From UBA1181 sp045600225 (lineage in GTDB: Bacteria; Bacteroidota; Bacteroidia; Bacteroidales; Paludibacteraceae), in contig JAZRXL010000014.1 of NCBI GenBank assembly GCA_045600225.1, forward strand, positions 62,001-126,000: a stretch of DNA of 64,000 bases, read 5' to 3'. A program made the translations under genes and the position numbers. The notes under the pieces are model-generated. The model saw only the letters and a list, made by a program, of their open reading frames with translations. It did no database searches and was not told the DNA's origin. This document shows, one piece after another, positions 17,785 to 25,903 of this stretch (positions are counted from its first letter, which is position 1; each line of letters starts with the position of its first letter).

Positions 17785-17841
17785 TTACTGTTTAAAGTAA
17801 AAGTAAAAAAAGAAATAATATGAATAAACTATACTTCTCAT
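17785..17841 (-). CDS. Phe/Tyr-rich leader peptide of the pheA attenuator
   Basis: An 18-codon ORF reads MRSIVYSYYFFFYFYFKQ. It holds five Phe and five Tyr codons, nine of them consecutive at residues 8-16. The ORF starts about 20 bases after a TAnnTTTG promoter element and stops immediately before the antiterminator segment, with the terminator and pheA beyond it. This is the arrangement of E. coli pheL and other attenuator leader peptides, although the peptide itself shows no particular similarity beyond its aromatic run. The peptide probably has no function other than sensing Phe and Tyr tRNA charging. It is too short for ordinary gene finders. No clear Shine-Dalgarno sequence precedes it, which is common in Bacteroidota. 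Confidence 0.88.
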   Translation of the reverse strand: MRSIVYSYYFFFYFYFKQ

Positions 17842-17860
17842 CGTTTTTCTGAACTTTCTG

Positions 17861-17868
17861 CAAAGTTA
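17861..17868 (-). promoter_or_regulatory. -7 element for the pheA leader transcript
   Basis: TAACTTTG on the minus strand fits the Bacteroidota -7 consensus TAnnTTTG and is followed by C. It lies 19 bases before the leader ATG and 22 bases after the nnrD stop. A TTTG with the ideal 19-21 base spacing is not seen; one occurs at a spacing of only 12. Confidence 0.6.
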
Positions 17869-17890
17869 TACATTGTTTTTCAAAAAGTAA

Positions 17891-19414
17891 TTATTGAATT
17901 GTGAATTTTTTTGAAGAAATTTCCTTCCAAACGCTTCCGATATTATCTATTATATCGCTTGCTATAAGACTTTCTTCTGAATTTTTCATGCTAGCTATAT
18001 CTCCAGCTTTCCCGTGCATCCAAGTGCCCAATATGGCGGCTCCTTCGGGTTCGTATCCTTGTGCCAACAGAGATGTGAAAATACCCGTAAGCGTATCCCC
18101 GCTTCCCGCAGTGGCCATCCCCGGATTGCCTGTCGGGTTGATATGAAGTGATCCGTCAGGGAGTGAAACACTGCTATATGCTCCTTTGAGTACGATGATA
18201 ACATTGTATCGGACGGAGAGCTCAATCTGCTTTTCCCAATTTCTATATCCTTTGGTTTTCTCGCCACTGATCCTTTCAAATTCTTTTGGATGGGGAGTGA
18301 GTATGCTTCCTTTAGGAAGTGATGTCCACCAGTCTGGGTTTTGAGAGAGCAGGTTGAGTGCATCTGCATCCATCACAATAGGCTTTGGGTATGTTTTTAA
18401 GAGTTCTTGAATAGCAGTAGCACTCTTTGGAGATGTGCCAAGTCCAGGACCTATTCCTATGGCGTTGTATTTGTTTGTGTCGGGTAGGACACTGAATCGT
18501 TCTTCGGATTTGTCTAACGACACGATAGCCTCAGGAACGGAAATCTGCATTATGTCATATCCCTTGCTTGGAATATGGGCGGTTACAAGTCCGCAACCAC
18601 TTCTTAGAGCAGCTTTTGTTGATAAAACGGCTGCTCCCATCATTCCGTAAGAGCCTGTAATGAGCAGTGCGTGACCGAAGGTGCCTTTGTGAGAGAATTT
18701 TTCCCTTGCTTTGTATAGTTGGATAATCTCTTTCTCTTCTGTGAGATAAAATGGGGTTGGAGTCTCTTCCAACGCAAGTGGATGTAACTTAATGTCCAAA
18801 ACCTTCCATCCTCCTAGATGATGTGCATTCTCTGCAAAAAAGAATGCAGGTTTGGGAGTCTGAAAAGTGAATGTATAGGTCGCATTTATGATGTGCTCCC
18901 GGTTATTCTCTTGATTGTCTTCGCCGAATAATCCCGAAGGAATGTCTATTGAGAAAATCTTACTTCCATTACGATTGATTTTCTTTATTAGTTCTCCGTA
19001 AAAATTGTCTAGGGGTCGGTTTAAACCAGAACCGAATAATCCGTCAATGATGATGTTCGAATTCTCAATGGATAGCTCTTCTGCAGAGAGAACACTCTTT
19101 ATGTCTGTGTAAAAGGCTCTTAACTCATTATAGGCGGACTGACAATCATCGGATAATTTGTTTTTAGGGTTGACGAGGAAGACTTGACAAGATTGACCAA
19201 TTAGTAAAAGTAGTTTGGCAATTACCAATGCGTCTCCTCCGTTGTTACCACTTCCTGCTATGATAGAGATGGTATCTCCTTGATTTATGTGTGGAAGTAA
19301 TTCTTCGAAAAAGAGATGTGAAGCCCTCTTCATCAAATCAAATGAATGGATGGGCTCTTCCTGAATGGTTCTTGCGTCAATTTGACGAATATGACTGGTC
19401 TTGAATATCTTCAT
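17891..19414 (-). CDS. nnrD: Bifunctional NAD(P)HX epimerase / ADP-dependent NAD(P)HX dehydratase
   Basis: The 507-residue protein is the usual fusion of the two NAD(P)HX repair activities. An N-terminal YjeF_N/NnrE domain (about 1-215) carries GSGNNGGDA at 54-62. A C-terminal ribokinase-like NnrD domain (about 225-500) contains GPGLG near 318 and GSGDTLTG at 437-444. Together they restore hydrated NADH and NADPH. The start overlaps the end of the upstream transglycosylase gene by 38 bases, so the two are probably co-transcribed and coupled. The start at 19414 is the first ATG and gives the expected N-terminus. Confidence 0.94.
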   Translation of the reverse strand: MKIFKTSHIRQIDARTIQEEPIHSFDLMKRASHLFFEELLPHINQGDTISIIAGSGNNGGDALVIAKLLLLIGQSCQVFLVNPKNKLSDDCQSAYNELRAFYTDIKSVLSAEELSIENSNIIIDGLFGSGLNRPLDNFYGELIKKINRNGSKIFSIDIPSGLFGEDNQENNREHIINATYTFTFQTPKPAFFFAENAHHLGGWKVLDIKLHPLALEETPTPFYLTEEKEIIQLYKAREKFSHKGTFGHALLITGSYGMMGAAVLSTKAALRSGCGLVTAHIPSKGYDIMQISVPEAIVSLDKSEERFSVLPDTNKYNAIGIGPGLGTSPKSATAIQELLKTYPKPIVMDADALNLLSQNPDWWTSLPKGSILTPHPKEFERISGEKTKGYRNWEKQIELSVRYNVIIVLKGAYSSVSLPDGSLHINPTGNPGMATAGSGDTLTGIFTSLLAQGYEPEGAAILGTWMHGKAGDIASMKNSEESLIASDIIDNIGSVWKEISSKKFTIQ

Positions 19415-21413
19415 TTTTGTCTATGTTGTAGAATCTTACATCTTCTTCCTCCTCTTCATTCAACTCTTCTTTTTTGCCTCCCTTTAAGAGAAGTGAGGCC
19501 TTGCCTTTCAGCTGAACATTTGGCACTATGTGCAAGAAATCATCTTCTGTGATGACTTCATTGTGCAGTAGTTTCTCTCCGACAATTTTGAAATACTCTG
19601 CTAAATAAGGTCGAAGGTTTTGTTCTTCATCGAAACACCACATGAATTTCTTTGGTCTTGGAATAATGCTTGTCATAAACAAAGCTTCCTCAATCGTTAG
19701 GTCGGCAGGTTCTTTGCTGAAATAGTAGTGACTAGCGTTCCTTGCTCCGTAGATGTTGGGACCCCATTCGATAATATTGAGATAAATCTCGAACATACGG
19801 TCCTTGGATACGATCCTTTTGTTCTCAACCAACCAAACAATCATCGCTTCTTCTAACTTTCTGGCTAAAGTCTTTTCTTTGCTTAACCATAGGTTTTTAA
19901 CCAGTTGCATAGAGATGGTACTGCCTCCGCGAGCAAATCTTTTCTCCTTGATGTTTTTAACGAGTGATGATTTTATAGCAGTGTCATAAAATCCTTTGTG
20001 AGCAAAGAAAAAACCATCTTCTGAATAGAGAATGGAGTGGGTTAGGTATGTGGATACTTTGTTGACAGGGATGAAATTAGGATTCTCTTCCCCTACAATG
20101 AAATTTCCAATCTCTTGTCCCTCTTCGTAGATGTGGTAAATGAACGATTGGTTCACCTCTCTAAAATCGGTTTCTCCAAATTTTAGGATGTTGAAATTGT
20201 ATGGCGTTAGGGCGGATTCGAATTCTAAACTATCGATTTCATTTGTGTCTATTTTAAAATGTAGTCTATAGGACAGATCTCCTTCTGTCTCCATTCCTTT
20301 TAGGTGCGAGCATAAACCTTTGGGTATGGATTGGAATAGTTTGTTGGACTCAAACCTGTCGCTATGTAGATTAAACACAATATGTTTTATAGTGTCCTCC
20401 TTCTCCCAAGATAGATAAGGGTGTATCTCAAATTGGTTGATTCTGATTGTGCTGGAACTGTCTATTTCAATTTTGTTTGCTCCAATGGATGCTGTCATCT
20501 GAAATTGTGCATTGTCACAAACTATAGTTTCACTGGTTATTCTCTTCTGGTAGAGATTCAGGTTTGAAAAATCAAAGTCGCCTATTAATGCGATTTCGTC
20601 ATTGCCCGATTTCTCTGCTTTTATGAGAATGTTTAATGAATCGAAGGACAAGATTGTCTCGAACTTTTGCTGGATGAAAGGAATGGTTATTGTACTGTCA
20701 TTGACAGAATAAAGAGCCATTTGACTTGTCTCGGAATGACTTTTACCCAATGCTCCTTTTAGGATGCAGTATCCGTTTTGTGGTGTGTTCAAATGGGTTA
20801 GTTCTGCTCCCTCCTTGAAAAGTATCTGGCTATAAAAGTTTCCCTCTTCCAATTTTGCTTCGGGTAGGTAAATCTGCAACTGGTGTTTCTCCTTTTGTAG
20901 ATTGATGTTCATCTCGTTAATAGTGAGATGGTTGGGTATGTTACTTGTAATGAGACTATATAAATTAGCTACGTTGTCAATTTTTTCATGAAGCTTGTTT
21001 TGAGTTTCCTCCTCTTTGCTCTCTTCCCTTTGTTTAGACAAGAATCCATAATTCTTGTATCCATCAATTTGTGTGAGTGACAGTTTTATTTGATTGATGT
21101 TTGCTTCTTCTATTTGTCTCGAACCTCTAATCACTCGAAAAGGATTGATTCTTACTTGTGCAGAGGATATGTGAAGGATGGTGTCGTTTTGAGGGGATTG
21201 AAGTGTTAAATCTTTGAAGTTGATGAGTTTCAGTCCCTTCATAGAGATTTTCCCTAATCCGATTTTAACATCCTGTTTCTCTTCGAATTGCGCAATTTTG
21301 TTTTTGACGAAGGCTTCCACAATGACGCTGCGTTTCACATAAGTGCTACATAAGGTTGTAACAAATATGACAAATACGAGGCCAGTGATGTATATCCTTC
21401 GGTTACTAATCAT
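19377..21413 (-). CDS. Monofunctional GT51 peptidoglycan transglycosylase with long N-terminal region
   Basis: The product has 678 residues. A membrane anchor lies at about 7-26. A region of some 410 residues follows, rich in alternating hydrophobic and polar residues that look like beta strands. The C-terminal GT51 domain has the catalytic Glu about 465 in SEDGFFFAHKGF, the GGSTISMQL segment near 496-504 and a second conserved Glu near 542 in EIYLNIIEWG. There is no transpeptidase domain. The enzyme should polymerise lipid II in the periplasm. The N-terminal region may be AsmA-like, but that is only an impression. The C-terminal tail is acidic and overlaps nnrD. Confidence 0.88.
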   Translation of the reverse strand: MISNRRIYITGLVFVIFVTTLCSTYVKRSVIVEAFVKNKIAQFEEKQDVKIGLGKISMKGLKLINFKDLTLQSPQNDTILHISSAQVRINPFRVIRGSRQIEEANINQIKLSLTQIDGYKNYGFLSKQREESKEEETQNKLHEKIDNVANLYSLITSNIPNHLTINEMNINLQKEKHQLQIYLPEAKLEEGNFYSQILFKEGAELTHLNTPQNGYCILKGALGKSHSETSQMALYSVNDSTITIPFIQQKFETILSFDSLNILIKAEKSGNDEIALIGDFDFSNLNLYQKRITSETIVCDNAQFQMTASIGANKIEIDSSSTIRINQFEIHPYLSWEKEDTIKHIVFNLHSDRFESNKLFQSIPKGLCSHLKGMETEGDLSYRLHFKIDTNEIDSLEFESALTPYNFNILKFGETDFREVNQSFIYHIYEEGQEIGNFIVGEENPNFIPVNKVSTYLTHSILYSEDGFFFAHKGFYDTAIKSSLVKNIKEKRFARGGSTISMQLVKNLWLSKEKTLARKLEEAMIVWLVENKRIVSKDRMFEIYLNIIEWGPNIYGARNASHYYFSKEPADLTIEEALFMTSIIPRPKKFMWCFDEEQNLRPYLAEYFKIVGEKLLHNEVITEDDFLHIVPNVQLKGKASLLLKGGKKEELNEEEEEDVRFYNIDKNEDIQDQSYSSN

Positions 21414-21470
21414 ACCCTTCTCTGTTATGAGGTAAATATATGAATAAACAAGGTCTTTGTAAAGAATTGG

Positions 21471-21986
21471 TTATTCCTCATACCAACTTGCATACATTCT
21501 GTAGTTGTTTGAGATTTTATTAATGAGCTCCTTTGTTTGCTCAGGAGATACATCTTTGATCTTTTTGGCTGGTACTCCTGCATACAAACTTCCTGGTTCT
21601 ACAATAGTATTGCTTGTGATGAGCGCATTGGCCGCAATGATGGAATTCTCTCCAATAACAGCCCCGTCAAGAATTGTAGAGCCCATGCCTACCAATACGT
21701 TGTCACAGATCTTTGCTCCGTGGATGGTGGCGTTATGGCCTACGGATACATTGTCGCCTATCTCAATTGTTGATTTCTGATATAGGGTATGAAGTACGCT
21801 TCCGTCTTGTATATTGACATTCTTGCCGATCTTGATGCCGTTGACATCCCCTCTCAATACTGTATTGAACCAGATACTGCTGTTTTCTCCGATTTCAACC
21901 TCTCCGATAACGGTTGCATTGTCTGCTAAAAATACGTTGTCTGCTATTTTGGGAGTAAATCCTCTTACTGATTTTATTAATGCCAT
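21471..21986 (-). CDS. Gamma-carbonic-anhydrase-like hexapeptide repeat protein
   Basis: A 171-residue left-handed beta-helix protein with many hexapeptide repeats. The three histidines expected for metal binding in the gamma-carbonic-anhydrase family are present at about 66, 84 and 89 (SVLH, GHNATIHG). Proteins of this group (YrdA, PaaY, CaiE-like) bind metal, but carbonic anhydrase activity is proven for few of them, so the exact reaction is open. The start was placed at the ATG at 21986; the longer frame upstream runs into a terminator. It lies 57 bases before the transglycosylase gene. Confidence 0.88.
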   Translation of the reverse strand: MALIKSVRGFTPKIADNVFLADNATVIGEVEIGENSSIWFNTVLRGDVNGIKIGKNVNIQDGSVLHTLYQKSTIEIGDNVSVGHNATIHGAKICDNVLVGMGSTILDGAVIGENSIIAANALITSNTIVEPGSLYAGVPAKKIKDVSPEQTKELINKISNNYRMYASWYEE

Positions 21987-22003
21987 ATTCGTTAGATTAT
22001 TAT

Positions 22004-22035
22004 TAAAAACAGAGCCGATGAAACGCATCGGCTCT
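22004..22035 (-). terminator. Rho-independent terminator after the TlpA-like gene
   Basis: A perfect ten-base stem (AGAGCCGATG with CATCGGCTCT) encloses a five-base loop and is followed on the minus strand by GTTTTTAAT. It lies between the TlpA-like gene and the carbonic-anhydrase-like gene. Confidence 0.85.
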
Positions 22036-22044
22036 AATCTTGTT

Positions 22045-23502
22045 TTATTTGTTTTTGTTTTTTGCTTTCCTTTTCACTAACTCTTCATCCAAAATCATAT
22101 CCAAGGTGCTCATGTCGATCTTTTTGGCTATAATCTTTCGGTCTTTATTTAGCAAGTAAACTCCTGGAGTGGCAGAGGTATCGTAGTATTCCCAGAACCA
22201 AGATTCACGGTATGGATCCCAAACATTCACCCAGTCTTGCATATGGTTCTTATTGATGAATTCCATCCACTCGTTTCTGTCTGTTTGAGTGTAGCATGCA
22301 AATACCTCAAATCCCTTGTCTTTCCATTTTGTGTAGACAGAGTCGTGAAGAACAGGTGTGGTCTTCTTGCAATGACCGCAGGTTGGCTCGAAGAAGTATA
22401 CAAGTACGCACTCACTCTTGATATCGCTCAACTTCACTTTCCTGTCCATGGAGTCTCGCATGTTCAACTCTCTTGCTTGCATTCCTACAAGATTGTAACG
22501 GATCTTCTTTGCCTCCTTGCGTAGTGAGTTAACCCAGGCAGTGTCGGCCCAAGTTGCTTCTCCATTGAAGTAGTATCTCTCTGCAATCTTGTACCAAAGT
22601 GCATCCATTCCCATCATCTTGCTTGATATTCCATAGTTGATCATCTTACTGGTCATTACTTGGAATGTTATTGAGTCTCCCCGGCTTTTTTCAATCAATT
22701 CAAAAGCTGTTGCTGCAAGAGTGTCAGGGTCTTGTAGAATGTGCTTACTGAAATAATTGTCCACCATTGGTGGAAAATACGGAGTCCTCAAAAAACGAGG
22801 ATCGCTCAAATTGATATTGTCAAAGAAGTGATGCTTGAAGTATTGATATCTTGCACGATTTCTGATAGAATCTGGCAACTCTTTCATCTCTGGAGTCTCT
22901 ACAGGAATTGTTCCTTTGATGTATGTTCCCAAAAAATCATTCTTGTGGGTTTCAATAATGTCTTTCTGGAAACCTTGTACCTTTTCTGTCATCATATCAA
23001 TTGTGTTGACATATTTCGTAGAATCGATTTTCTTATCCTTGTAAGACTTTACAAGTTCACCCCTCTCCTTGTTCATTGAGGTTAGAAAGTTCATATATCT
23101 TTGAAAATCAGTGCTCTCAATTGCTCCTCCAATCTTTGCATCTCTTAGGTTGGCAGTGTCAACCGATATGGTGATGTTCTGATCTTTTCCAACAAGAATG
23201 TCAAAATACTTTTCTGAATTGAAATATACGATATATATACCTTCATCCAGTTTCTTATTCTTTGAGAAAACGCCGTAGCCCTTTGAGTTCAACTGAACCG
23301 TGTCTGCTGAGTATGTTTTGCCATTCATGTAGTAAGCAAGGTATGCAGAGTCTTTCTTTGCTTCGGTGCTCTTCATTCCTTTTACTGTTAGTTCAATCTT
23401 ATATGAACCTTTTGCAGGTGATTTCCCTTGGGCTGGAGCACTTGCGGCAAAAGCGCTCGATATGAATAGCAAGGCTGCTAATGTATAAAATATCCTTTTC
23501 AT
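22045..23502 (-). CDS. TlpA-like exported thiol-disulfide oxidoreductase (DUF4369/DUF5106 type)
   Basis: The protein has 485 residues from the ATG at 23502, which gives a clean signal peptide (KRIFYTLAALLFISSAFA). Residues about 35-125 look like DUF4369, the middle is a helical DUF5106-like region, and the C-terminus is a thioredoxin fold. The redox pair is CGHC at 375-378, and the cis-proline is near 446 in SATPGV. Proteins of this type are common in Bacteroidales. They act in the periplasm or on the outer surface, probably reducing or maturing exported proteins. The substrate is unknown. Confidence 0.85.
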   Translation of the reverse strand: MKRIFYTLAALLFISSAFAASAPAQGKSPAKGSYKIELTVKGMKSTEAKKDSAYLAYYMNGKTYSADTVQLNSKGYGVFSKNKKLDEGIYIVYFNSEKYFDILVGKDQNITISVDTANLRDAKIGGAIESTDFQRYMNFLTSMNKERGELVKSYKDKKIDSTKYVNTIDMMTEKVQGFQKDIIETHKNDFLGTYIKGTIPVETPEMKELPDSIRNRARYQYFKHHFFDNINLSDPRFLRTPYFPPMVDNYFSKHILQDPDTLAATAFELIEKSRGDSITFQVMTSKMINYGISSKMMGMDALWYKIAERYYFNGEATWADTAWVNSLRKEAKKIRYNLVGMQARELNMRDSMDRKVKLSDIKSECVLVYFFEPTCGHCKKTTPVLHDSVYTKWKDKGFEVFACYTQTDRNEWMEFINKNHMQDWVNVWDPYRESWFWEYYDTSATPGVYLLNKDRKIIAKKIDMSTLDMILDEELVKRKAKNKNK

Positions 23503-23560
23503 TATCTTATAGTTTATATTTGTTCGGAAAATTTGCGCTAATTTATATAAAACTAATCTA

Positions 23561-25318
23561 TTATAGTTCATTTGTAACATTTTTTAACCACATAATCTCG
23601 TTTGGATCCTTCAAATGAACGGATATCTTCTCGTATACCTCTCTGTGATATTGGTTGATCCATTTTATCTCATCGGAGGAAAGTAGGGATTTGTTGATCA
23701 GTTTTCTTTCGTAAGGGAATAAGGTAATTGTATTGAATTGGAGGAAATCGCCGAATTCGTTTTTCTTGAATGGCGCAACGGATACCATGTTCTCAATTCT
23801 TATTCCGTATTCACCTGTTCTGTAAAGTCCTGGTTCATCCGATAAGATCATTCCTTCTTTCAAAGTCACACCAGTAAAGCGTTGGTTGATGCGCTGTGGA
23901 CCTTCGTGAACGCAGAGGGAATAGCCAATGCCGTGACCTGTCCCATGTCCGTAATCCAAACCTTCTCTCCAAAGATATTGATGGGCAAGAGCATTTAGGT
24001 GCGCACCCTCAGTCCCTTTGGGAAATTTACACATACATATGGCCAAGTGACCTTTTAATACGTGGGTGTAGTCATCCATCTGTTTCTGAGAGGGTTGCCC
24101 GTAACAAAACACACGGGTTATGTCGGTGGTGCCATCCAAGTAGTTGCCCCCAGAATCTACCAATAGTAAACTGTCAGTTCCTATTTGAGAACATTGGTTG
24201 GATGCTGCGTTATAATGAACGATTGCGCCATTCGCTCCGTAGCCGGCGATGGTAGCAAAACTTTCGCAGAAGAAATCTTTCTGTTCGCTTCTTCTCTTCC
24301 TCAGTATGTCGGCTATGTCGGTCTCTGATGTGGGAGTCCCATTTTTGATTCTGTTCTCGATTTCATAAAAGGCCTGAACTAGTGCCACACCATCTTTCAC
24401 GGAGGCGTTGTTGATGCATTGGATCTCCTTTCCTGTTTTGATGCATTTCAAACTTTCTATGGGAGAAGTCTCTCTAACGAGATTTTTAGATTCTATTTTA
24501 TTATATAAGGTGTGGTTTGTCTTTGTAGGGTCTGCAGATATAGATCCCTTTTTAGATATTGTTTTTATTGCCTCAAAAATACTTTCATAAGAGAAAAGAC
24601 AGATAATGTTGTTGCCGTTGAGGTATTGTTGAACCTCATTGTCCAGTTTCTGGTTGTCTACAAATAGGTAAGACTCGTCTTTGCCAACGACTGCGTACGA
24701 CAAGAACACGGGATTGTAAGAAGTGTCACCTCCCCGCAGATTAAATGTCCATGCTATCTCGTCAAGAGAACAAAGAAGTAGGTAATCTGCTTTGCATTTC
24801 TCTAAGATGAGACTCTTTTTTTCTTGGAATGACAAACCGACAAAGTTTGATTGGTGAATGAAGATTTTTGAATCTGGTAGATCCGGTAACTCTGTCGATA
24901 TGGGAAGTGTTACGTCGCTTTTGTATGTCAATCCACAGGTGTCACAAAGTCGAATGATCTCTTCTGCTCTCTCTTGGGAGAAAAGTAGACCGTTGAATCC
25001 TATTGTTGCCTTTTTTGTGGCATTGCGTTCTATCCAATTTTTCCAATTGGAGTCGCTACCATCCTCCTTATACATTTTGATGCCCGTTCCTTCCAACTCT
25101 TTTTCTGCTTGAAGATAGTATCTTGAATCGGTCCAAAGAATATCCTCTTTGTTGGAAAGTAATAGGAACCCGTTAGATCCTGTGAATCCAGAAACATATT
25201 CTCTGATTTTCCAATGTTCGGCAGGATATTCGCTAAGATGAGGGTCTTCAGAAGGAATGAGCAAAATGTCGATTCCTTCCTCCTGCATAAAATTTTTTAT
25301 AAGGTCTAATCTTCCCAT
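23561..25318 (-). CDS. Xaa-Pro aminopeptidase (M24B)
   Basis: The 585-residue product begins with MGRLDLIKNF at the ATG at 25318; a longer open frame upstream has no support. Two creatinase-type N-terminal domains are followed by a C-terminal pita-bread metallopeptidase. The five metal ligands can be placed: Asp about 386 (LLVDSGG), Asp about 398 (TTDITR), His about 461 (GTGHGIG), Glu about 494 (SDEPGLY) and Glu about 507 (RIENM). It removes the residue before a proline from peptides, probably in the cytoplasm. The length matches the large eukaryote-like aminopeptidase P found in many Bacteroidota, not the shorter E. coli PepP. Confidence 0.93.
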   Translation of the reverse strand: MGRLDLIKNFMQEEGIDILLIPSEDPHLSEYPAEHWKIREYVSGFTGSNGFLLLSNKEDILWTDSRYYLQAEKELEGTGIKMYKEDGSDSNWKNWIERNATKKATIGFNGLLFSQERAEEIIRLCDTCGLTYKSDVTLPISTELPDLPDSKIFIHQSNFVGLSFQEKKSLILEKCKADYLLLCSLDEIAWTFNLRGGDTSYNPVFLSYAVVGKDESYLFVDNQKLDNEVQQYLNGNNIICLFSYESIFEAIKTISKKGSISADPTKTNHTLYNKIESKNLVRETSPIESLKCIKTGKEIQCINNASVKDGVALVQAFYEIENRIKNGTPTSETDIADILRKRRSEQKDFFCESFATIAGYGANGAIVHYNAASNQCSQIGTDSLLLVDSGGNYLDGTTDITRVFCYGQPSQKQMDDYTHVLKGHLAICMCKFPKGTEGAHLNALAHQYLWREGLDYGHGTGHGIGYSLCVHEGPQRINQRFTGVTLKEGMILSDEPGLYRTGEYGIRIENMVSVAPFKKNEFGDFLQFNTITLFPYERKLINKSLLSSDEIKWINQYHREVYEKISVHLKDPNEIMWLKNVTNEL

Positions 25319-25346
25319 ATTATATGCTGCGAATTTAATTTGGATG

Positions 25347-25354
25347 CAAAAATA
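25347..25354 (-). promoter_or_regulatory. -7 element for the Xaa-Pro aminopeptidase gene
   Basis: TATTTTTG followed by C on the minus strand lies 28 bases before the ATG. No good -33 TTTG is seen at the usual distance. Confidence 0.45.
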
Positions 25355-25470
25355 ATAAAAAGAATAAGGAGTGAGGTTTGAGTCTGTACAAAAAGAATAA
25401 CGAGCGAAGGCTTCTATTACTATATTCTTGATTGTTAGTAAAAAAATAACAAAAAATGAAGGTTGTAAAT

Positions 25471-25501
25471 TTTGTGCATTCAAAAACAATCACTATTTTT
25501 G
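25471..25501 (+). promoter_or_regulatory. Promoter of rpsU
   Basis: TTTG (25471-25474), a spacer of 19 bases, then TATTTTTG (25494-25501) followed by C. This is a full match to the Bacteroidota -33/-7 consensus. The start of transcription should be near 25507, about 65 bases before rpsU. Confidence 0.75.
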
Positions 25502-25571
25502 CGGTCGCTTTTATAAAGCATGCTAAGAATGCAAATTAAAAAATTAAAAAATTAAATATTAAAAACTAATT

Positions 25572-25763
25572 ATGATCGTAGTTCCAGTAAAAGAAGGCGA
25601 GAATATTGAAAAAGCCTTGAAGAAATTTAAGAGAAAGTTTGAGAAGACAGGTGTTATCAAGGAGTTGAGAAACAGACAACAATTTGAAAAGCCTTCAGTT
25701 GTTAAGCGTCAACAAAAGATTCACGCAATCTATGTTCAACAATTGAAGAGAACAGAAGAATAA
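25572..25763 (+). CDS. rpsU: 30S ribosomal protein S21
   Basis: The 63-residue, highly basic protein begins MIVVPVKEGENIEKALKKF, a clear S21 start. S21 sits on the 30S platform near the anti-Shine-Dalgarno end of 16S rRNA. The gene has its own promoter and a strong terminator, so it is probably mostly monocistronic. It heads the region that leads through xerC, hpf and tuf to the RNA polymerase genes, an order I know from other Bacteroidales. Confidence 0.97.
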   Translation: MIVVPVKEGENIEKALKKFKRKFEKTGVIKELRNRQQFEKPSVVKRQQKIHAIYVQQLKRTEE

Positions 25764-25783
25764 TAGGTTTTTGCTATTATAAA

Positions 25784-25825
25784 AAGGGTGTAAGGATCGA
25801 AAATCCTTGCACCCTTTCTTTTTTT
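25784..25825 (+). terminator. Rho-independent terminator of rpsU
   Basis: A 14-base stem (AAGGGTGTAAGGAT with ATCCTTGCACCCTT, one G-U) has a small loop and is followed by TCTTTTTTT. Confidence 0.9.
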
Positions 25826-25846
25826 ATGAAAAAAACTACACTTTTC

Positions 25847-25877
25847 TTGTTTTTTCTTGCCGAATGTTATATATTCG
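25847..25877 (+). promoter_or_regulatory. Possible promoter of the recombinase gene
   Basis: TTG at 25847-25849, a 20-base spacer, then TATATTCG at 25870-25877. The -7 element differs from TAnnTTTG at one position. It lies between the rpsU terminator and the ATG at 25904. Confidence 0.4.
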
Positions 25878-25903
25878 TGGTGTGCTTATTACAATAATTC
25901 TTT

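Noticed and set aside
25319..25489. N-terminal extension of the Xaa-Pro aminopeptidase
   Set aside because: The extra residues are aromatic and AT-derived, and the region holds a -7 promoter element instead. The ATG at 25318 gives the normal start.
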